Shown in pieces: positions 1 through 9,511 of a stretch of 64,000 nt of DNA. Every line of letters begins with the position of its first letter. The stretch's first letter is position 1. Source of the DNA: an uncultured Clostridia bacterium. GTDB lineage: Bacteria; Bacillota; Clostridia; Peptostreptococcales; Anaerovoracaceae. Below the pieces are notes generated by a model. The model worked only from the letters and a program-made list of their open reading frames with translations. It did not search any database and was not told the DNA's origin. The stretch is from assembly GCA_938049335.1 (NCBI GenBank), contig CALIYX010000009.1:124001-188000 (forward strand), in the 5' to 3' direction. Made by a program: the position numbers and the translations under genes.

Positions 1-965
<965 letters not shown>

Positions 966-985
966 TTAACTTTGTATACACTTTT

Positions 986-1014
986 ATATTACTCTCTGAT
1001 TCAATCAAAGTCAA
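986..1014 (-). promoter_or_regulatory. Sigma-A type promoter of nifJ
   Basis: On the minus strand, -35 TTGACT (1009-1014) and -10 TAATAT (986-991) are separated by exactly 17 bases. The start codon of nifJ follows about 60 bases downstream. Seen directly; function inferred from the consensus match. Confidence 0.75.
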
Positions 1015-1102
1015 CAATCCAAATAAAGATTAGTTTTCACTAACCGTGTTTTTTTAAAGATACCTTTTGCCTAGATAGATAAGTATCTATATGCTGAAAT
1101 AT

Positions 1103-1143
1103 AAAAATCGGCACGCTTTAACGGATTGTCAAGTATGCCGATT
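1103..1143 (-). terminator. Terminator after atoA
   Basis: The arms AATCGGCA (1106-1113) and TGCCGATT (1136-1143) form an 8 bp stem with a 22 base loop, followed on the minus strand by a run of T. It lies 45 bases after the atoA stop and closes the atoE-atoD-atoA unit before the nifJ promoter. Confidence 0.7.
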
Positions 1144-1187
1144 ATTTCAACTAATTCTATATGCTTTGACTATGGCAAAGATTTGCT

Positions 1188-1847
1188 TTACTCTTCTTCC
1201 ATCGCCTTCATATCAGGTGCGAAGATTAGCTTACATCCTGTTGCAGCTTGGATGTCTTCCTTAGTGAAGTCAGGGTGAAGTTCTGTTACTACAAGCCCCT
1301 CTGGTCTAACTTCCATAACACCCATCTCTGTGATGATCATGTCAACAACCTTCTCTGCTGTTAGAGGAAGTGTGCACTGCTCAAGAATCTTGTGGTTACC
1401 CTTCTGAGTGTGTGTCATCGCAATGATAACCTTCTTAGCTCCAACTACAAGGTCCATAGCTCCGCCCATTCCAGCAACCTTCTTGCCAGGAACAATCCAG
1501 TTCGCTAGGTCTCCGTTAGGTGCTACCTGCATAGCGCCAAGAACTGTAGCATCAAGGTGTCCACCACGGATGATACCAAAGCTAGTAGCCGAATCAAAAT
1601 AGCTTACCCACGGAACTACTGTTACATATGTTCCTCCTGAGTCAATGTTATCTACATCTGCATCTGCAATATCATTAATAACTGAGTTAAGTCCTGCAAA
1701 TCCATTTTCTGAGTGAAGTGTTACTGTAACATTTTCTGGTACGAACTGTGGAACCATTGTTGGAAGACCGATACCGAGGTTTACAACATCTCCATCATGA
1801 AGTTCTTTTGCTACTCTCTTAGCAATTCTTGCTTTTATATCTGCCAT
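1188..1847 (-). CDS. atoA: Butyrate/acetate-acetoacetate CoA-transferase, beta subunit
   Basis: Beta subunit (219 aa) of a family I 3-oxoacid CoA-transferase. It moves CoA between acyl-CoA and acetoacetate; in lysine fermenters it activates acetoacetate or releases butyrate or acetate. The family motif SENGFAGL is at residues 46-53 and includes the catalytic glutamate, Glu47. The length matches the family. The start codon at 1845-1847 lies inside the end of atoD (13 base overlap), so the two subunits are translationally coupled, as expected for a 1:1 heteromer. The ribosome binding site AAGGAGAACC precedes the start. It is the last gene before the terminator at 1103-1143. Confidence 0.93.
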   Translation of the reverse strand: MADIKARIAKRVAKELHDGDVVNLGIGLPTMVPQFVPENVTVTLHSENGFAGLNSVINDIADADVDNIDSGGTYVTVVPWVSYFDSATSFGIIRGGHLDATVLGAMQVAPNGDLANWIVPGKKVAGMGGAMDLVVGAKKVIIAMTHTQKGNHKILEQCTLPLTAEKVVDMIITEMGVMEVRPEGLVVTELHPDFTKEDIQAATGCKLIFAPDMKAMEEE

Positions 1848-2560
1848 TTTGGTTCTCCTTCCACTACATAATCAACCGGAACTCCGGAAGCCTGGAATGT
1901 ATCAGGATCTACTTCTCCGATCTCAACAAGCTTTTCTGTTGCTACGATTACCTTATCTGCAGCTCCTGCCATTATATAGTTGTAGTTCTTAGTTGCCTTG
2001 CTGCACATAAAGTTACCAAATCTATCACATATGGAAGCTCTGCATAGAGCGTAATCAGCACGAAGAGGTCTTTCTAGAAGATACTTCTTGCCATCGATCT
2101 CTATTACCATCTTGTCCTTGCCTAGCTCGTCCTTCTCTGTCTCCATTGGTGTACCAAGTCCTGTTGGTGTAAGTACGCCACCGAGTCCAAAGTTAGCTGC
2201 TCTGATCTTCTCAGCAAGTGTTCCCTGTGGAACAAGTGTATAAGTTAGAGTACCCGCTGCGAACTGCTCGTTAAGTCTTGGGTTAACACCTAGATGGGAA
2301 GCTATGATATGGTCAACCATGCCATGCTCTAAAAGCTTACCAATTCCTCTTGGTGTCTTACCAGGTCCATTTGCTGGCTGTCCCTCTGCAAGTCCGCCGT
2401 CGTTACCGATTACTGTAAGATGCTTAACGCCCTTTCTTACGAGCGCGTCCATAAGTATCTCAGGTGAACCGGTTCCCAGAAATCCTGAGACCATAATCGT
2501 CATACCGTCTTCAATTCCGGCTACTGCTTCGTCAGCAGTTATTACTTTGTTAATTGACAT
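1835..2560 (-). CDS. atoD: Butyrate/acetate-acetoacetate CoA-transferase, alpha subunit
   Basis: Alpha subunit (241 aa) of the family I CoA-transferase paired with atoA. The N-terminus MSINKVITADEAVAG leads to the CoA-binding glycine loop GFLGTGSP at residues 26-33. The reading frame extends upstream to a GTG at 2590, but the ATG at 2558-2560 is chosen because AAAGGTG lies eight bases before it. A separate extended -10 promoter sits just upstream, so atoDA can be transcribed apart from atoE. It overlaps atoA by 13 bases. Confidence 0.93.
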   Translation of the reverse strand: MSINKVITADEAVAGIEDGMTIMVSGFLGTGSPEILMDALVRKGVKHLTVIGNDGGLAEGQPANGPGKTPRGIGKLLEHGMVDHIIASHLGVNPRLNEQFAAGTLTYTLVPQGTLAEKIRAANFGLGGVLTPTGLGTPMETEKDELGKDKMVIEIDGKKYLLERPLRADYALCRASICDRFGNFMCSKATKNYNYIMAGAADKVIVATEKLVEIGEVDPDTFQASGVPVDYVVEGEPKWQI

Positions 2561-2597
2561 TTCTAAATCACCTTTCTTTATAATGTTCACTTCGAAT

Positions 2598-2626
2598 ATT
2601 ATAGCACAAAATCAGCCACAATTCAA
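2598..2626 (-). promoter_or_regulatory. Internal promoter for atoDA
   Basis: -35 TTGAAT (2621-2626), a 17 base spacer, and -10 TATAAT (2598-2603) preceded by TGC, giving an extended -10. It lies between atoE and atoD. The match is direct; activity is inferred. Confidence 0.65.
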
Positions 2627-2684
2627 TGAAGTTCACGGATTGCGGCCAATATTTGCGTTCTATTTTGTGATGAAAATCATTAGA

Positions 2685-4052
2685 CTATATCAGTCCTATA
2701 ATCAAGAATCCACCGCATACTACAAGTGCTGTAAAGAGCAATGTAATTATGCAATATCCCATAATGTCACGAGCTGATAGTCCTGCGATTCCTAGAGCTG
2801 GAAGAGCCCAGAATGGCTGAATCATATTTGTCCAAGCATCACCCCATGCGATAGCCATACCTGTGATAGCTGGGTCTACGCCAAGAGCCTTTCCTGCTGG
2901 CATCATGATAGGGCCCTGAACTGCCCACTGTCCGCCACCTGATGGAACAAAGAAGTTGACTATACCAGCCGATAGGAATGTGAATAGTGGGAAGGTAACC
3001 TCTGTTGCGATTGAAACGAAGAAGTTACTGATTACTGAAGCTAGTGACTGTCCTGTTCCGCCTTCTGCAAGCTTGAATACCATCATTCCCATGATTCCTG
3101 CATAGAATGGAAACTGAAGTATGATTCCTGCTGATCCTTGGGTTGCAGAGGTTATAGCTCTAACGTAAGCAATTGGTGTCTTATGGCAAGCTATACCTAA
3201 GATTAGGAACATGAAGTTTACTGTATTTAGTGTGATATTGAATCCGTTGTGTGCAAAGTAAAGAACCAGATAAATCACACCTGCAAGTACGATAATAGCT
3301 GAAGGAATGAAGCTCTGCTCAATCTTTTCAGCAGGTGTCTCTGGCTTCTTAAATACTGTTACATCATCTACAAGTAAGTTAGGGTCAACAGTGATAGTCT
3401 CGTCTGGAGATGGATGCATCTTAGCATTGATAAATGGTAAGAACAAAAGAATTATACCAACCATGATTAAGTTATATGGTGCAAAGATTGTGTGTGCTGT
3501 TGAGATAGCGTCAGAAACCGCACCACCTGTAGCTAGTTGAAGTGCATCCTTTCCTGGTGTTGCAAGCGCTAGAGGAATTGATCCCGAAAATCCTGCATGC
3601 CAGATTACAAATCCCGAGTAAGCTGAAGCAATTAGAAGTCTGTAGTCTACGCCTTTAACCTGTCTTGCAATTTCCTTTGCAAGGATGGCACCAACTACGA
3701 GACCAAAGCCCCAGTTAATCCAGCAAGCTATAAGTGAGAAGAACGTTACAACAACGATACCCTGTGTAGGCGACTTTGCAATACTTGCAATAGTTGCAAC
3801 GATTCTCTTAACTACTGGTGCATTAGCAAGCGCACTTCCAAGTACGAGTACCAAAGCCATCTGCATTGAGAATGCGAGTAGATTCCAAACACCTACACCC
3901 CATCCTAGCTCAATCACCTGAAAAGGAGTTGCTCCAGTTGCAGGAATAGCTGCGACAAAAACGATAATAGTTAGGACAATACAGAAGATAAATGGATCAG
4001 GTAGAAATCTGTTTACCAAGTGTACACATCCGTTAGTAAATTTCTTAAACAT
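2685..4052 (-). CDS. atoE: Short-chain fatty acid transporter, AtoE family
   Basis: Multi-spanning inner membrane protein (455 aa) of the AtoE / short-chain fatty acid transporter family. It probably moves acetoacetate, butyrate or other short-chain acids across the membrane. The start MFKKFTNGCVHLVNRFLPDP and many hydrophobic helices, with the glycine-rich conserved stretch NFFVPSGGGQWAVQGPIM near residue 365, are typical. Gene order atoE-atoD-atoA and its promoter link it to the CoA-transferase and hence to end-product handling of lysine fermentation. The ribosome binding site AGGAGGACAAG precedes the ATG at 4050-4052. Export versus import cannot be told from sequence. Confidence 0.9.
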   Translation of the reverse strand: MFKKFTNGCVHLVNRFLPDPFIFCIVLTIIVFVAAIPATGATPFQVIELGWGVGVWNLLAFSMQMALVLVLGSALANAPVVKRIVATIASIAKSPTQGIVVVTFFSLIACWINWGFGLVVGAILAKEIARQVKGVDYRLLIASAYSGFVIWHAGFSGSIPLALATPGKDALQLATGGAVSDAISTAHTIFAPYNLIMVGIILLFLPFINAKMHPSPDETITVDPNLLVDDVTVFKKPETPAEKIEQSFIPSAIIVLAGVIYLVLYFAHNGFNITLNTVNFMFLILGIACHKTPIAYVRAITSATQGSAGIILQFPFYAGIMGMMVFKLAEGGTGQSLASVISNFFVSIATEVTFPLFTFLSAGIVNFFVPSGGGQWAVQGPIMMPAGKALGVDPAITGMAIAWGDAWTNMIQPFWALPALGIAGLSARDIMGYCIITLLFTALVVCGGFLIIGLI

Positions 4053-4101
4053 CTTGTCCTCCTATGATTTAAGAATTGGATTAAAAAACAATTACAATTT
4101 A

Positions 4102-4130
4102 ATTATATTCCCGCAATTTTGTGTAGTCAA
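4102..4130 (-). promoter_or_regulatory. Promoter of atoE-atoD-atoA
   Basis: -35 TTGACT (4125-4130), a 17 base spacer and a consensus -10 TATAAT (4102-4107), all on the minus strand. It lies just downstream of the kamE terminator, so the ato genes form an independent unit. Confidence 0.78.
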
Positions 4131-4212
4131 GATTTTCCCTTATTTGAAACTTTTGCATTTATTTGATTACAAAGCGTAATGAACAATAATAGACCTCAAC
4201 TGTGCTATATTC

Positions 4213-4253
4213 ATCAAAAAAGGAAATATCCCGAGGACAAGCCTCGGGATATT
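4213..4253 (-). terminator. Terminator of the kdd-kam operon
   Basis: A perfect 12 bp stem, AATATCCCGAGG (4225-4236) and its complement (4242-4253), with a 5 base loop, followed on the minus strand by TTTTTT. It sits 41 bases after the kamE stop and is the strongest terminator in the window. Confidence 0.88.
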
Positions 4254-4293
4254 GGTTTGGTACTTATATAATTATATTATAGGTTATAATTAC

Positions 4294-5088
4294 TTACTTT
4301 CTTGAAGCGATGTCAGCCTTATCCTGCCAACCTCTCTTCTGTACTTCCTGCATGATGTATGACATTACATGCTCTGCATACTTTCCTGGACCGAATCCAG
4401 CATCGTAACCTAGCTCCTGTGCTAGCTCGTGAGAGATACGAGGTCCACCACATGTCATGATGATTTTATCTCTAAGACCTTCAGCTTCAACAAGCTCGAT
4501 CATCTTTGTTAGATTCATGATGTGGATATCCTTCTGAGTTACAGTCTGTGAAACGAGAATTGCATCTGCATTTACTTCCTTTGCTTTTGCAATAAGCTCT
4601 TCGCAAGGAACCTGTGAACCCATGTTGTATGCTACAACGTTCTTAAATCTCTCAAGACCGAAGTGTCCATGGAAGCCCTTCATCTGGATAATAGCGTCGA
4701 TACCTACTGTATGAGCATCAGACTCAATTGATGCACCAACTACTACAATGTCTCTTCCTATGTTTTCGCCAATCCACTCACCGCACTCAACTCTGTCAAG
4801 AACGTTACCCTCAACCTTAGGAACTTTGATTGCTGTGTAGTCGATTGTCTGCTGAGCTGAACCGTAAACTACGAAGAATGTAAATCCAGGTGCTAGCTCG
4901 TGATAATATGTTACGCTAGGCTCGTCAAATCCTAACTTCTTTACATACTGCTTTGCGCATTCCTCAGCTTCTTCACCATAAGGTACAGGAAGTGTGAATG
5001 CCATTTCTACTTTACCGTCGTTTAGGGTATCACCGTAAGGCTTTACCTTTGTTAGATCGCCAGTTGTCTGTACTGTGTTTTCTGCCAT
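4294..5088 (-). CDS. kamE: Lysine 5,6-aminomutase, beta subunit (cobalamin-binding)
   Basis: Small subunit of the adenosylcobalamin- and PLP-dependent lysine 5,6-aminomutase, which shifts the terminal amino group of beta-lysine to give 3,5-diaminohexanoate. The base-off cobalamin motif DAHTVG is at about residues 125-130 of this start, and the lysine that forms the PLP Schiff base lies 11 residues after the motif histidine, the same spacing as His133/Lys144 in the characterised clostridial enzyme. The frame is open to an ATG at 5113-5115, which overlaps kamD, but the ATG at 5086-5088 has AAGGAGG eight bases upstream and is preferred (264 aa). Last gene of the kdd-kam operon. Confidence 0.93.
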   Translation of the reverse strand: MAENTVQTTGDLTKVKPYGDTLNDGKVEMAFTLPVPYGEEAEECAKQYVKKLGFDEPSVTYYHELAPGFTFFVVYGSAQQTIDYTAIKVPKVEGNVLDRVECGEWIGENIGRDIVVVGASIESDAHTVGIDAIIQMKGFHGHFGLERFKNVVAYNMGSQVPCEELIAKAKEVNADAILVSQTVTQKDIHIMNLTKMIELVEAEGLRDKIIMTCGGPRISHELAQELGYDAGFGPGKYAEHVMSYIMQEVQKRGWQDKADIASRK

Positions 5089-5107
5089 TTTCATAACCTC
5101 CTTATCC

Positions 5108-6661
5108 TTACTCATGATCCATAAATAAATCTATGAATGGGTTGAAGTAGTTTTCACCTCTTGTAGTTACACCTGCAAGACCGTGTCCGCCGTCTTTTGG
5201 ACGCTTAACTCCACCGAAAATACCTTTTTCGATAGTTGTGAAAAGTCCTTCCTGTTCAACTTCTGCAAGTAGCTTGTCAGCCTTCTTGAGAACTTCCTGA
5301 GCACGAGTCTGGATAATTCCGTCCTTCTTGAACTCAACTTCATCACCGATGTCCTTACAGTTGTTGAAAATGTACTGAGCATTTTCGATTGAAAGATATC
5401 TATCGTGCATATGAGGTGTGTGAATAGCCTCTGTAAGCATTCCCTGCAAGAGCAGTGACTGCTTTGACCAGATTGCAACTAGGTTGAAGAGCGCATCCTG
5501 AATGTGGCCCATGAAGATGTTACCTGTCATGAACTTTGTAGGTGGCATGTACTTAAGTCTTGCCTTAGGGAAGATTTCTCTTGCCATGATAGCCTGTGAA
5601 AGCTCAAGAAGGAATCCATTCTCTGTCTTAGGATCCATCTCAAATGCGTGACCAAGACCCATCTGCTCTTCTGAAATGTTTGCAAGTACAGCAAACTGTT
5701 CATTTATAAACTGTGATGCGGTTACTGTGTGTGCCGCCTCGATAGCGTCGTCTGTAGTTAAATAGTTATCCTCACCTGAGTTAAAGATGATTCCGCAGTA
5801 TCCGATGATAACTCTGGACATGAACTGGTCAACTAGTGTTCTCTGCATGTTGATGTCACGGAATAGGATACCGTAAATAGCGTCGTTAAGCATTACATCA
5901 AGTCTCTCTAGTGCACCCATAGCTGCAATCTCTGGCATGCACATACCTGATGAGTAGTTACACAATCTAATATATCTGCCAACTTCTTCTCCAACTTCAT
6001 CAAGAGCCTTTCTCATGATTCTGAAGTTCTCCTGTGTAGCGTATGTTCCACCGAATCCCTCAGTTGTTGCTCCATATGGAACGTAGTCGAGAAGTGACTG
6101 AGCTGTTGTTCTGATTACAGCGATAATGTCTGCACCCTGTCTAGCAGCAGCCTGTGCCTGAAGAACGTCCTCGTATATGTTACCTGTAGCTACGATAACA
6201 TATAGATAAGGTTCTGGACCTGATCCAATTCTGTCGAGATATTCCTGACGCTTTGCCTTCTGCATATCGATTCTCTCGAATGTCTTTTTGATTGATGGCT
6301 TGAGTGCTTCAGCGGCCTCCTCAACTGTACAGGTAGGAAGCTTTGTTACGTCTAGCTTACCCTCTGACATCTCTTCAGCGATAGTCTGAGGATCCTTGCC
6401 TGTCTGTACTATTGCATTACCAATCCAATATGCCACACCTGTCGATAGAACGCCTGCGTCCTTAAGCTGATCTACTACGACGTTAGGTAGTGGAGTGTCA
6501 ACATCATCAACGCCGTCTACTCCCAAAAGTCTGAGAATTGTTCTCTCTGTTGACACAGTTGTGTGTCTTGAGATAAATTCCTGCATATCCTTGGCAATGT
6601 TAGCAGCATGATTTCTGGCACTTGCAACAACATCAAAGTCAAGATTTAGTTTGCTTTTCAT
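5108..6661 (-). CDS. kamD: Lysine 5,6-aminomutase, alpha subunit
   Basis: Large catalytic subunit (517 aa) of lysine 5,6-aminomutase; its TIM barrel carries most of the PLP and substrate contacts. It starts MKSKLNLDFDVVASARNHAA and has the expected length of about 515-520 aa. The ribosome binding site AAGGAGAAAAAAG precedes the ATG. It overlaps the 3' end of kamC by 23 bases and is followed 19 bases later by kamE, so reactivase and both mutase subunits are translationally linked. Confidence 0.95.
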   Translation of the reverse strand: MKSKLNLDFDVVASARNHAANIAKDMQEFISRHTTVSTERTILRLLGVDGVDDVDTPLPNVVVDQLKDAGVLSTGVAYWIGNAIVQTGKDPQTIAEEMSEGKLDVTKLPTCTVEEAAEALKPSIKKTFERIDMQKAKRQEYLDRIGSGPEPYLYVIVATGNIYEDVLQAQAAARQGADIIAVIRTTAQSLLDYVPYGATTEGFGGTYATQENFRIMRKALDEVGEEVGRYIRLCNYSSGMCMPEIAAMGALERLDVMLNDAIYGILFRDINMQRTLVDQFMSRVIIGYCGIIFNSGEDNYLTTDDAIEAAHTVTASQFINEQFAVLANISEEQMGLGHAFEMDPKTENGFLLELSQAIMAREIFPKARLKYMPPTKFMTGNIFMGHIQDALFNLVAIWSKQSLLLQGMLTEAIHTPHMHDRYLSIENAQYIFNNCKDIGDEVEFKKDGIIQTRAQEVLKKADKLLAEVEQEGLFTTIEKGIFGGVKRPKDGGHGLAGVTTRGENYFNPFIDLFMDHE

Positions 6662-8420
6662 CTTTTTTCTCCTTATTGATATATTTCTTCGCTCCTTCTA
6701 TTATCTCCGCGCTGATTCCTAGCATCTTTGCAATATTTAGAGCGTCCTTAGGAACTGAACCGTTTTTGCCGACCTCGAAAAGTCGGTAATCCATGTACTT
6801 GGATATAATGTTTATCCTGTCTTTTCTTTTTGCGTACTTAATCTCTCTATCGAGAAGATCAAAGTCCACATCTGCAAGCCCTCTGACCTGCATATTTATA
6901 ACACCCTCCCTTTCGCTCACAGTCTCAAAGTGAGTCGTTATAAGCGATATGTAAGGTTTTGTTATCAAATAATCTACAACCGATTTCGTTAGAGCAAGAC
7001 CTTCGATTGGATTTGTTCCACTCGCTATCTCATCTATCAAAATGAGAGATCTGTCCTTGCTGTGATCAAAGATTTCCTTGAGCTCCTCCATCTCAGATCC
7101 GAATGATGAAAGTCCTCTTTCCACTGATTGACTATCACCTATTAGCATCTGCATGTAGTTTGAAAGTCCAATCTTTGCCCTCTTTGCTGGAACGAAGAAC
7201 CCGTACTGCGAGAGGATTGCTATCTGCCCAGAAAGCTTTAGGGAAATCGTCTTTCCGCCCATGTTGGCACCCGTTATACAGGTTACGCCATCCTTTAGTG
7301 AAATCGATACTGGGCAGTATTCCTTGCCCTTATTCATCAAAATTTCCTCAACCTGTAGATTCCTGCCTTCATCGAACTCTATTACATGTTCCTTGACAAT
7401 CTCTGGTCTTACAAGATTTCTCTTTATTGAGAATAGTCCCTTGGCAAGCGCCAGTTCAAACTCTCCCATTATGTCACAGTTCTTGAGAAGAATGTTTCTG
7501 TACTCTCCGATTTTCTTCGATAGTATTTCTGCTATTCTTTCCTCTTCAGCCTCGATTTTGTCGTTGAGCGCTTCCATGCTCTGGGTTATCTTGAACACCT
7601 CTTCGCTAGGTCTTAGCTTAAAGGTTATGCTCATGTAATCCTGGTCAACCTCTTCGAGTTCCTTGAGACCTTTAATCTTTTCTAAGTCTGGGTGGGACCT
7701 TGCTACGACTATGTCAAACTTCGGTGTAAGCTGTACGCCTTGTTCTCTTCGCAGTTCTTCCCTCGATTTCTTCTGAACTCTTCTTATCTCAAGCTCCAGC
7801 TCTCGCTTTTCCTTTCGGTAAGAAGCCAGCTCCTCGCTGAACTCATCGTATATGTAGAAGGTGTTCATCCTGTCTTTTCTTGGGTCGAGAATGTCTAAGA
7901 GTTCCTCGGTATCCTCAAGAAAATATCTCTCAGGAATCTTTGCCTCTTTGATAGCTTCACTATCTGCTAAGCTTGTCTCAGCTGCCTCCTCGTCACTACC
8001 AGCCTTTGCCTGTGAAACACATCCGCAGGCCGGCCTATATGCTACGATTTCTCTCTCCTTGGTTATCTTTAGGAGTCTTCTCATCTGAAGGAGCAAAGAC
8101 TTTACTTCGAAAATCTCCACAACCGATAGAACGCTATTTTCACTTCTTTCTATGGTTCCTGTGGAATCCTTTAGCTCCATGTAGATTTCTTGAATCTTGT
8201 CCTTTAGCATCGGATAAGCTTTGATGAAATCCACTATATCCTGAATCCTGTCAAGCTCCTCATTCAGCAGCTGTTCATCTCCGGGATAAAACGGCCTCGT
8301 AGCTTTTAGTTTTTTCTTTCCGAAGGGTGAGATTACATCGAGCTTCAGCATCACATAATCGAGACCTGTCTCAGCCTTGGTCTTCAGATTTGCTAATCTT
8401 TTGTTTGCTCCGTTTTGCAT
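6639..8420 (-). CDS. kamC: Lysine 5,6-aminomutase reactivase ATPase, MutS-like
   Basis: A MutS-related ABC-type ATPase (593 aa) that is not a mismatch repair protein: it lacks the mismatch-recognition domain, has a long charged coiled coil (about 195-310), and carries Walker A GANMGGKT at 384-391 and Walker B LILIDE at 459-464. In lysine fermenters this gene always accompanies kamB and kamD/E, and KamB/KamC are annotated as the chaperone pair that exchanges damaged cobalamin in the mutase. A cysteine pair, CGC at 132-134, lies in the N-terminal half. Start at 8418-8420, two bases after kamB; it overlaps kamD by 23 bases. Function is from family knowledge and context. Confidence 0.88.
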   Translation of the reverse strand: MQNGANKRLANLKTKAETGLDYVMLKLDVISPFGKKKLKATRPFYPGDEQLLNEELDRIQDIVDFIKAYPMLKDKIQEIYMELKDSTGTIERSENSVLSVVEIFEVKSLLLQMRRLLKITKEREIVAYRPACGCVSQAKAGSDEEAAETSLADSEAIKEAKIPERYFLEDTEELLDILDPRKDRMNTFYIYDEFSEELASYRKEKRELELEIRRVQKKSREELRREQGVQLTPKFDIVVARSHPDLEKIKGLKELEEVDQDYMSITFKLRPSEEVFKITQSMEALNDKIEAEEERIAEILSKKIGEYRNILLKNCDIMGEFELALAKGLFSIKRNLVRPEIVKEHVIEFDEGRNLQVEEILMNKGKEYCPVSISLKDGVTCITGANMGGKTISLKLSGQIAILSQYGFFVPAKRAKIGLSNYMQMLIGDSQSVERGLSSFGSEMEELKEIFDHSKDRSLILIDEIASGTNPIEGLALTKSVVDYLITKPYISLITTHFETVSEREGVINMQVRGLADVDFDLLDREIKYAKRKDRINIISKYMDYRLFEVGKNGSVPKDALNIAKMLGISAEIIEGAKKYINKEKKDEKQTKS

Positions 8421-8422
8421 AT

Positions 8423-9442
8423 CTACATCCTCACATCAATCACCGGAATATCTGGGATAGCTTCCTTCATCGCCTCTAATAGGCTTCTGTTATCAAAGGT
8501 ATATCCCGCCGGTGCCCATGGATTGACAGTTATAAGGGCGATTTCTATCTTATTTAGGACAGATACCCTAAAGCCCCTCTTTCGGAGCTTTCCCCAATCC
8601 ATAGGATTTATGAATATCTTAGTCGGATCCTTGAGAACGAATCTGACCTGTTTTAGCTTCTTTGTGCTTATATCTGAAATTACGCTGTTTGTAAAAGCAC
8701 CTGGGATGAAGACAAACTCGGTATCCTCTTCGATTGCCTCGTCTATGTGTCTAGCTGCCCCAAGTCCAGTGAGAAGGTCAAGCTTCTTAACCTCTCCGCT
8801 CTTACTTATGGTCATAATCTTGTCTTCGTGTTTATAAGATTCTATCGCATCCCTGTAAATTCCATCCTCAAGCTCATCTATTGAGTAGAGGTTTACAACA
8901 TGCGCGGTTTCCTCGACAACCTTGTTCATCTTTCTTGAGATGACAGCTCCTGTCGCAAGGATTATCGCATCCGAAGTATCCGGAGATGCTATTGTTTTTC
9001 TGTCGATTGCGCCATCTATCAAAACCATATCGCAGCCTTCATTTAGCATATCCTGACAAAGCATTTTCTGCTCAGCATTGATAACAGGTCCTGCGACCTG
9101 AACGTATCCTGCGGATTTTACCCTGCAAATCAAAAGGGTTCCTATCGCTGTTGAATACTTGGTTTCTTTGACTACCTCTAGTCCGGCGTCTGACATGTCG
9201 TATAAGAACGACGGTACTGCCACGAGCGTATCCTCATCGAGGTAAACTCTAGGCTTTTCGGTTCCGGTTACAAGGTCCTCAGTCTCTCCGTCACGTCCGG
9301 TCGACGTAATACCCAGCATGACTCCCTCGTCCATCGCCTCTTCAATCAGGTAATTGAGGGCAGTGGTCTTGCCTGCATTTTTGGACATTCCCACTATGGA
9401 TAAAGTCTTATATTTTTGTGATAAGTCATATATCAATCCCAT
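8423..9442 (-). CDS. kamB: Lysine 5,6-aminomutase reactivase subunit, P-loop NTPase
   Basis: A 339 aa protein with an N-terminal P-loop GMSKNAGKTT (18-27) close to the start, as in SIMIBI-class NTPases. It is the conserved partner of the MutS-like KamC. The proposed role is to help reactivate lysine 5,6-aminomutase after oxidative inactivation of its cobalamin, in the same way as other B12-enzyme reactivases. Spacing to kamC is two bases. Upstream, a strong hairpin separates it from kamA. The exact nucleotide used is not visible from sequence. Confidence 0.85.
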   Translation of the reverse strand: MGLIYDLSQKYKTLSIVGMSKNAGKTTALNYLIEEAMDEGVMLGITSTGRDGETEDLVTGTEKPRVYLDEDTLVAVPSFLYDMSDAGLEVVKETKYSTAIGTLLICRVKSAGYVQVAGPVINAEQKMLCQDMLNEGCDMVLIDGAIDRKTIASPDTSDAIILATGAVISRKMNKVVEETAHVVNLYSIDELEDGIYRDAIESYKHEDKIMTISKSGEVKKLDLLTGLGAARHIDEAIEEDTEFVFIPGAFTNSVISDISTKKLKQVRFVLKDPTKIFINPMDWGKLRKRGFRVSVLNKIEIALITVNPWAPAGYTFDNRSLLEAMKEAIPDIPVIDVRM

Positions 9443-9464
9443 ATCAATTCCTTAATATCTAATG

Positions 9465-9488
9465 TATGGGGGACCGAAGCCCCCCATA
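9465..9488 (-). other. Intercistronic hairpin between kamA and kamB
   Basis: TATGGGGG (9465-9472) and CCCCCATA (9481-9488) form a perfect 8 bp GC-rich stem with an 8 base loop. On the minus strand no T run follows, so it is unlikely to be a full terminator. It may protect the kamA 3' end or set the ratio of kamA to the downstream genes. Confidence 0.6.
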
Positions 9489-9511
9489 TTAAATTTAACA
9501 TATTGCGAGAA

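Noticed and set aside
2304..2777. Plus-strand 157 codon frame opposite atoD and atoE
   Set aside because: It crosses the internal promoter and two real genes on the other strand and resembles no protein.
5167..5478. Minus-strand 103 codon frame inside kamD
   Set aside because: A shifted frame within a fully conserved gene, with Ser/Leu-rich random composition.
6639..8420. DNA mismatch repair gene mutS
   Set aside because: The ATPase half is MutS-like, but the mismatch-recognition domain is missing and the gene is embedded between kamB and kamD.
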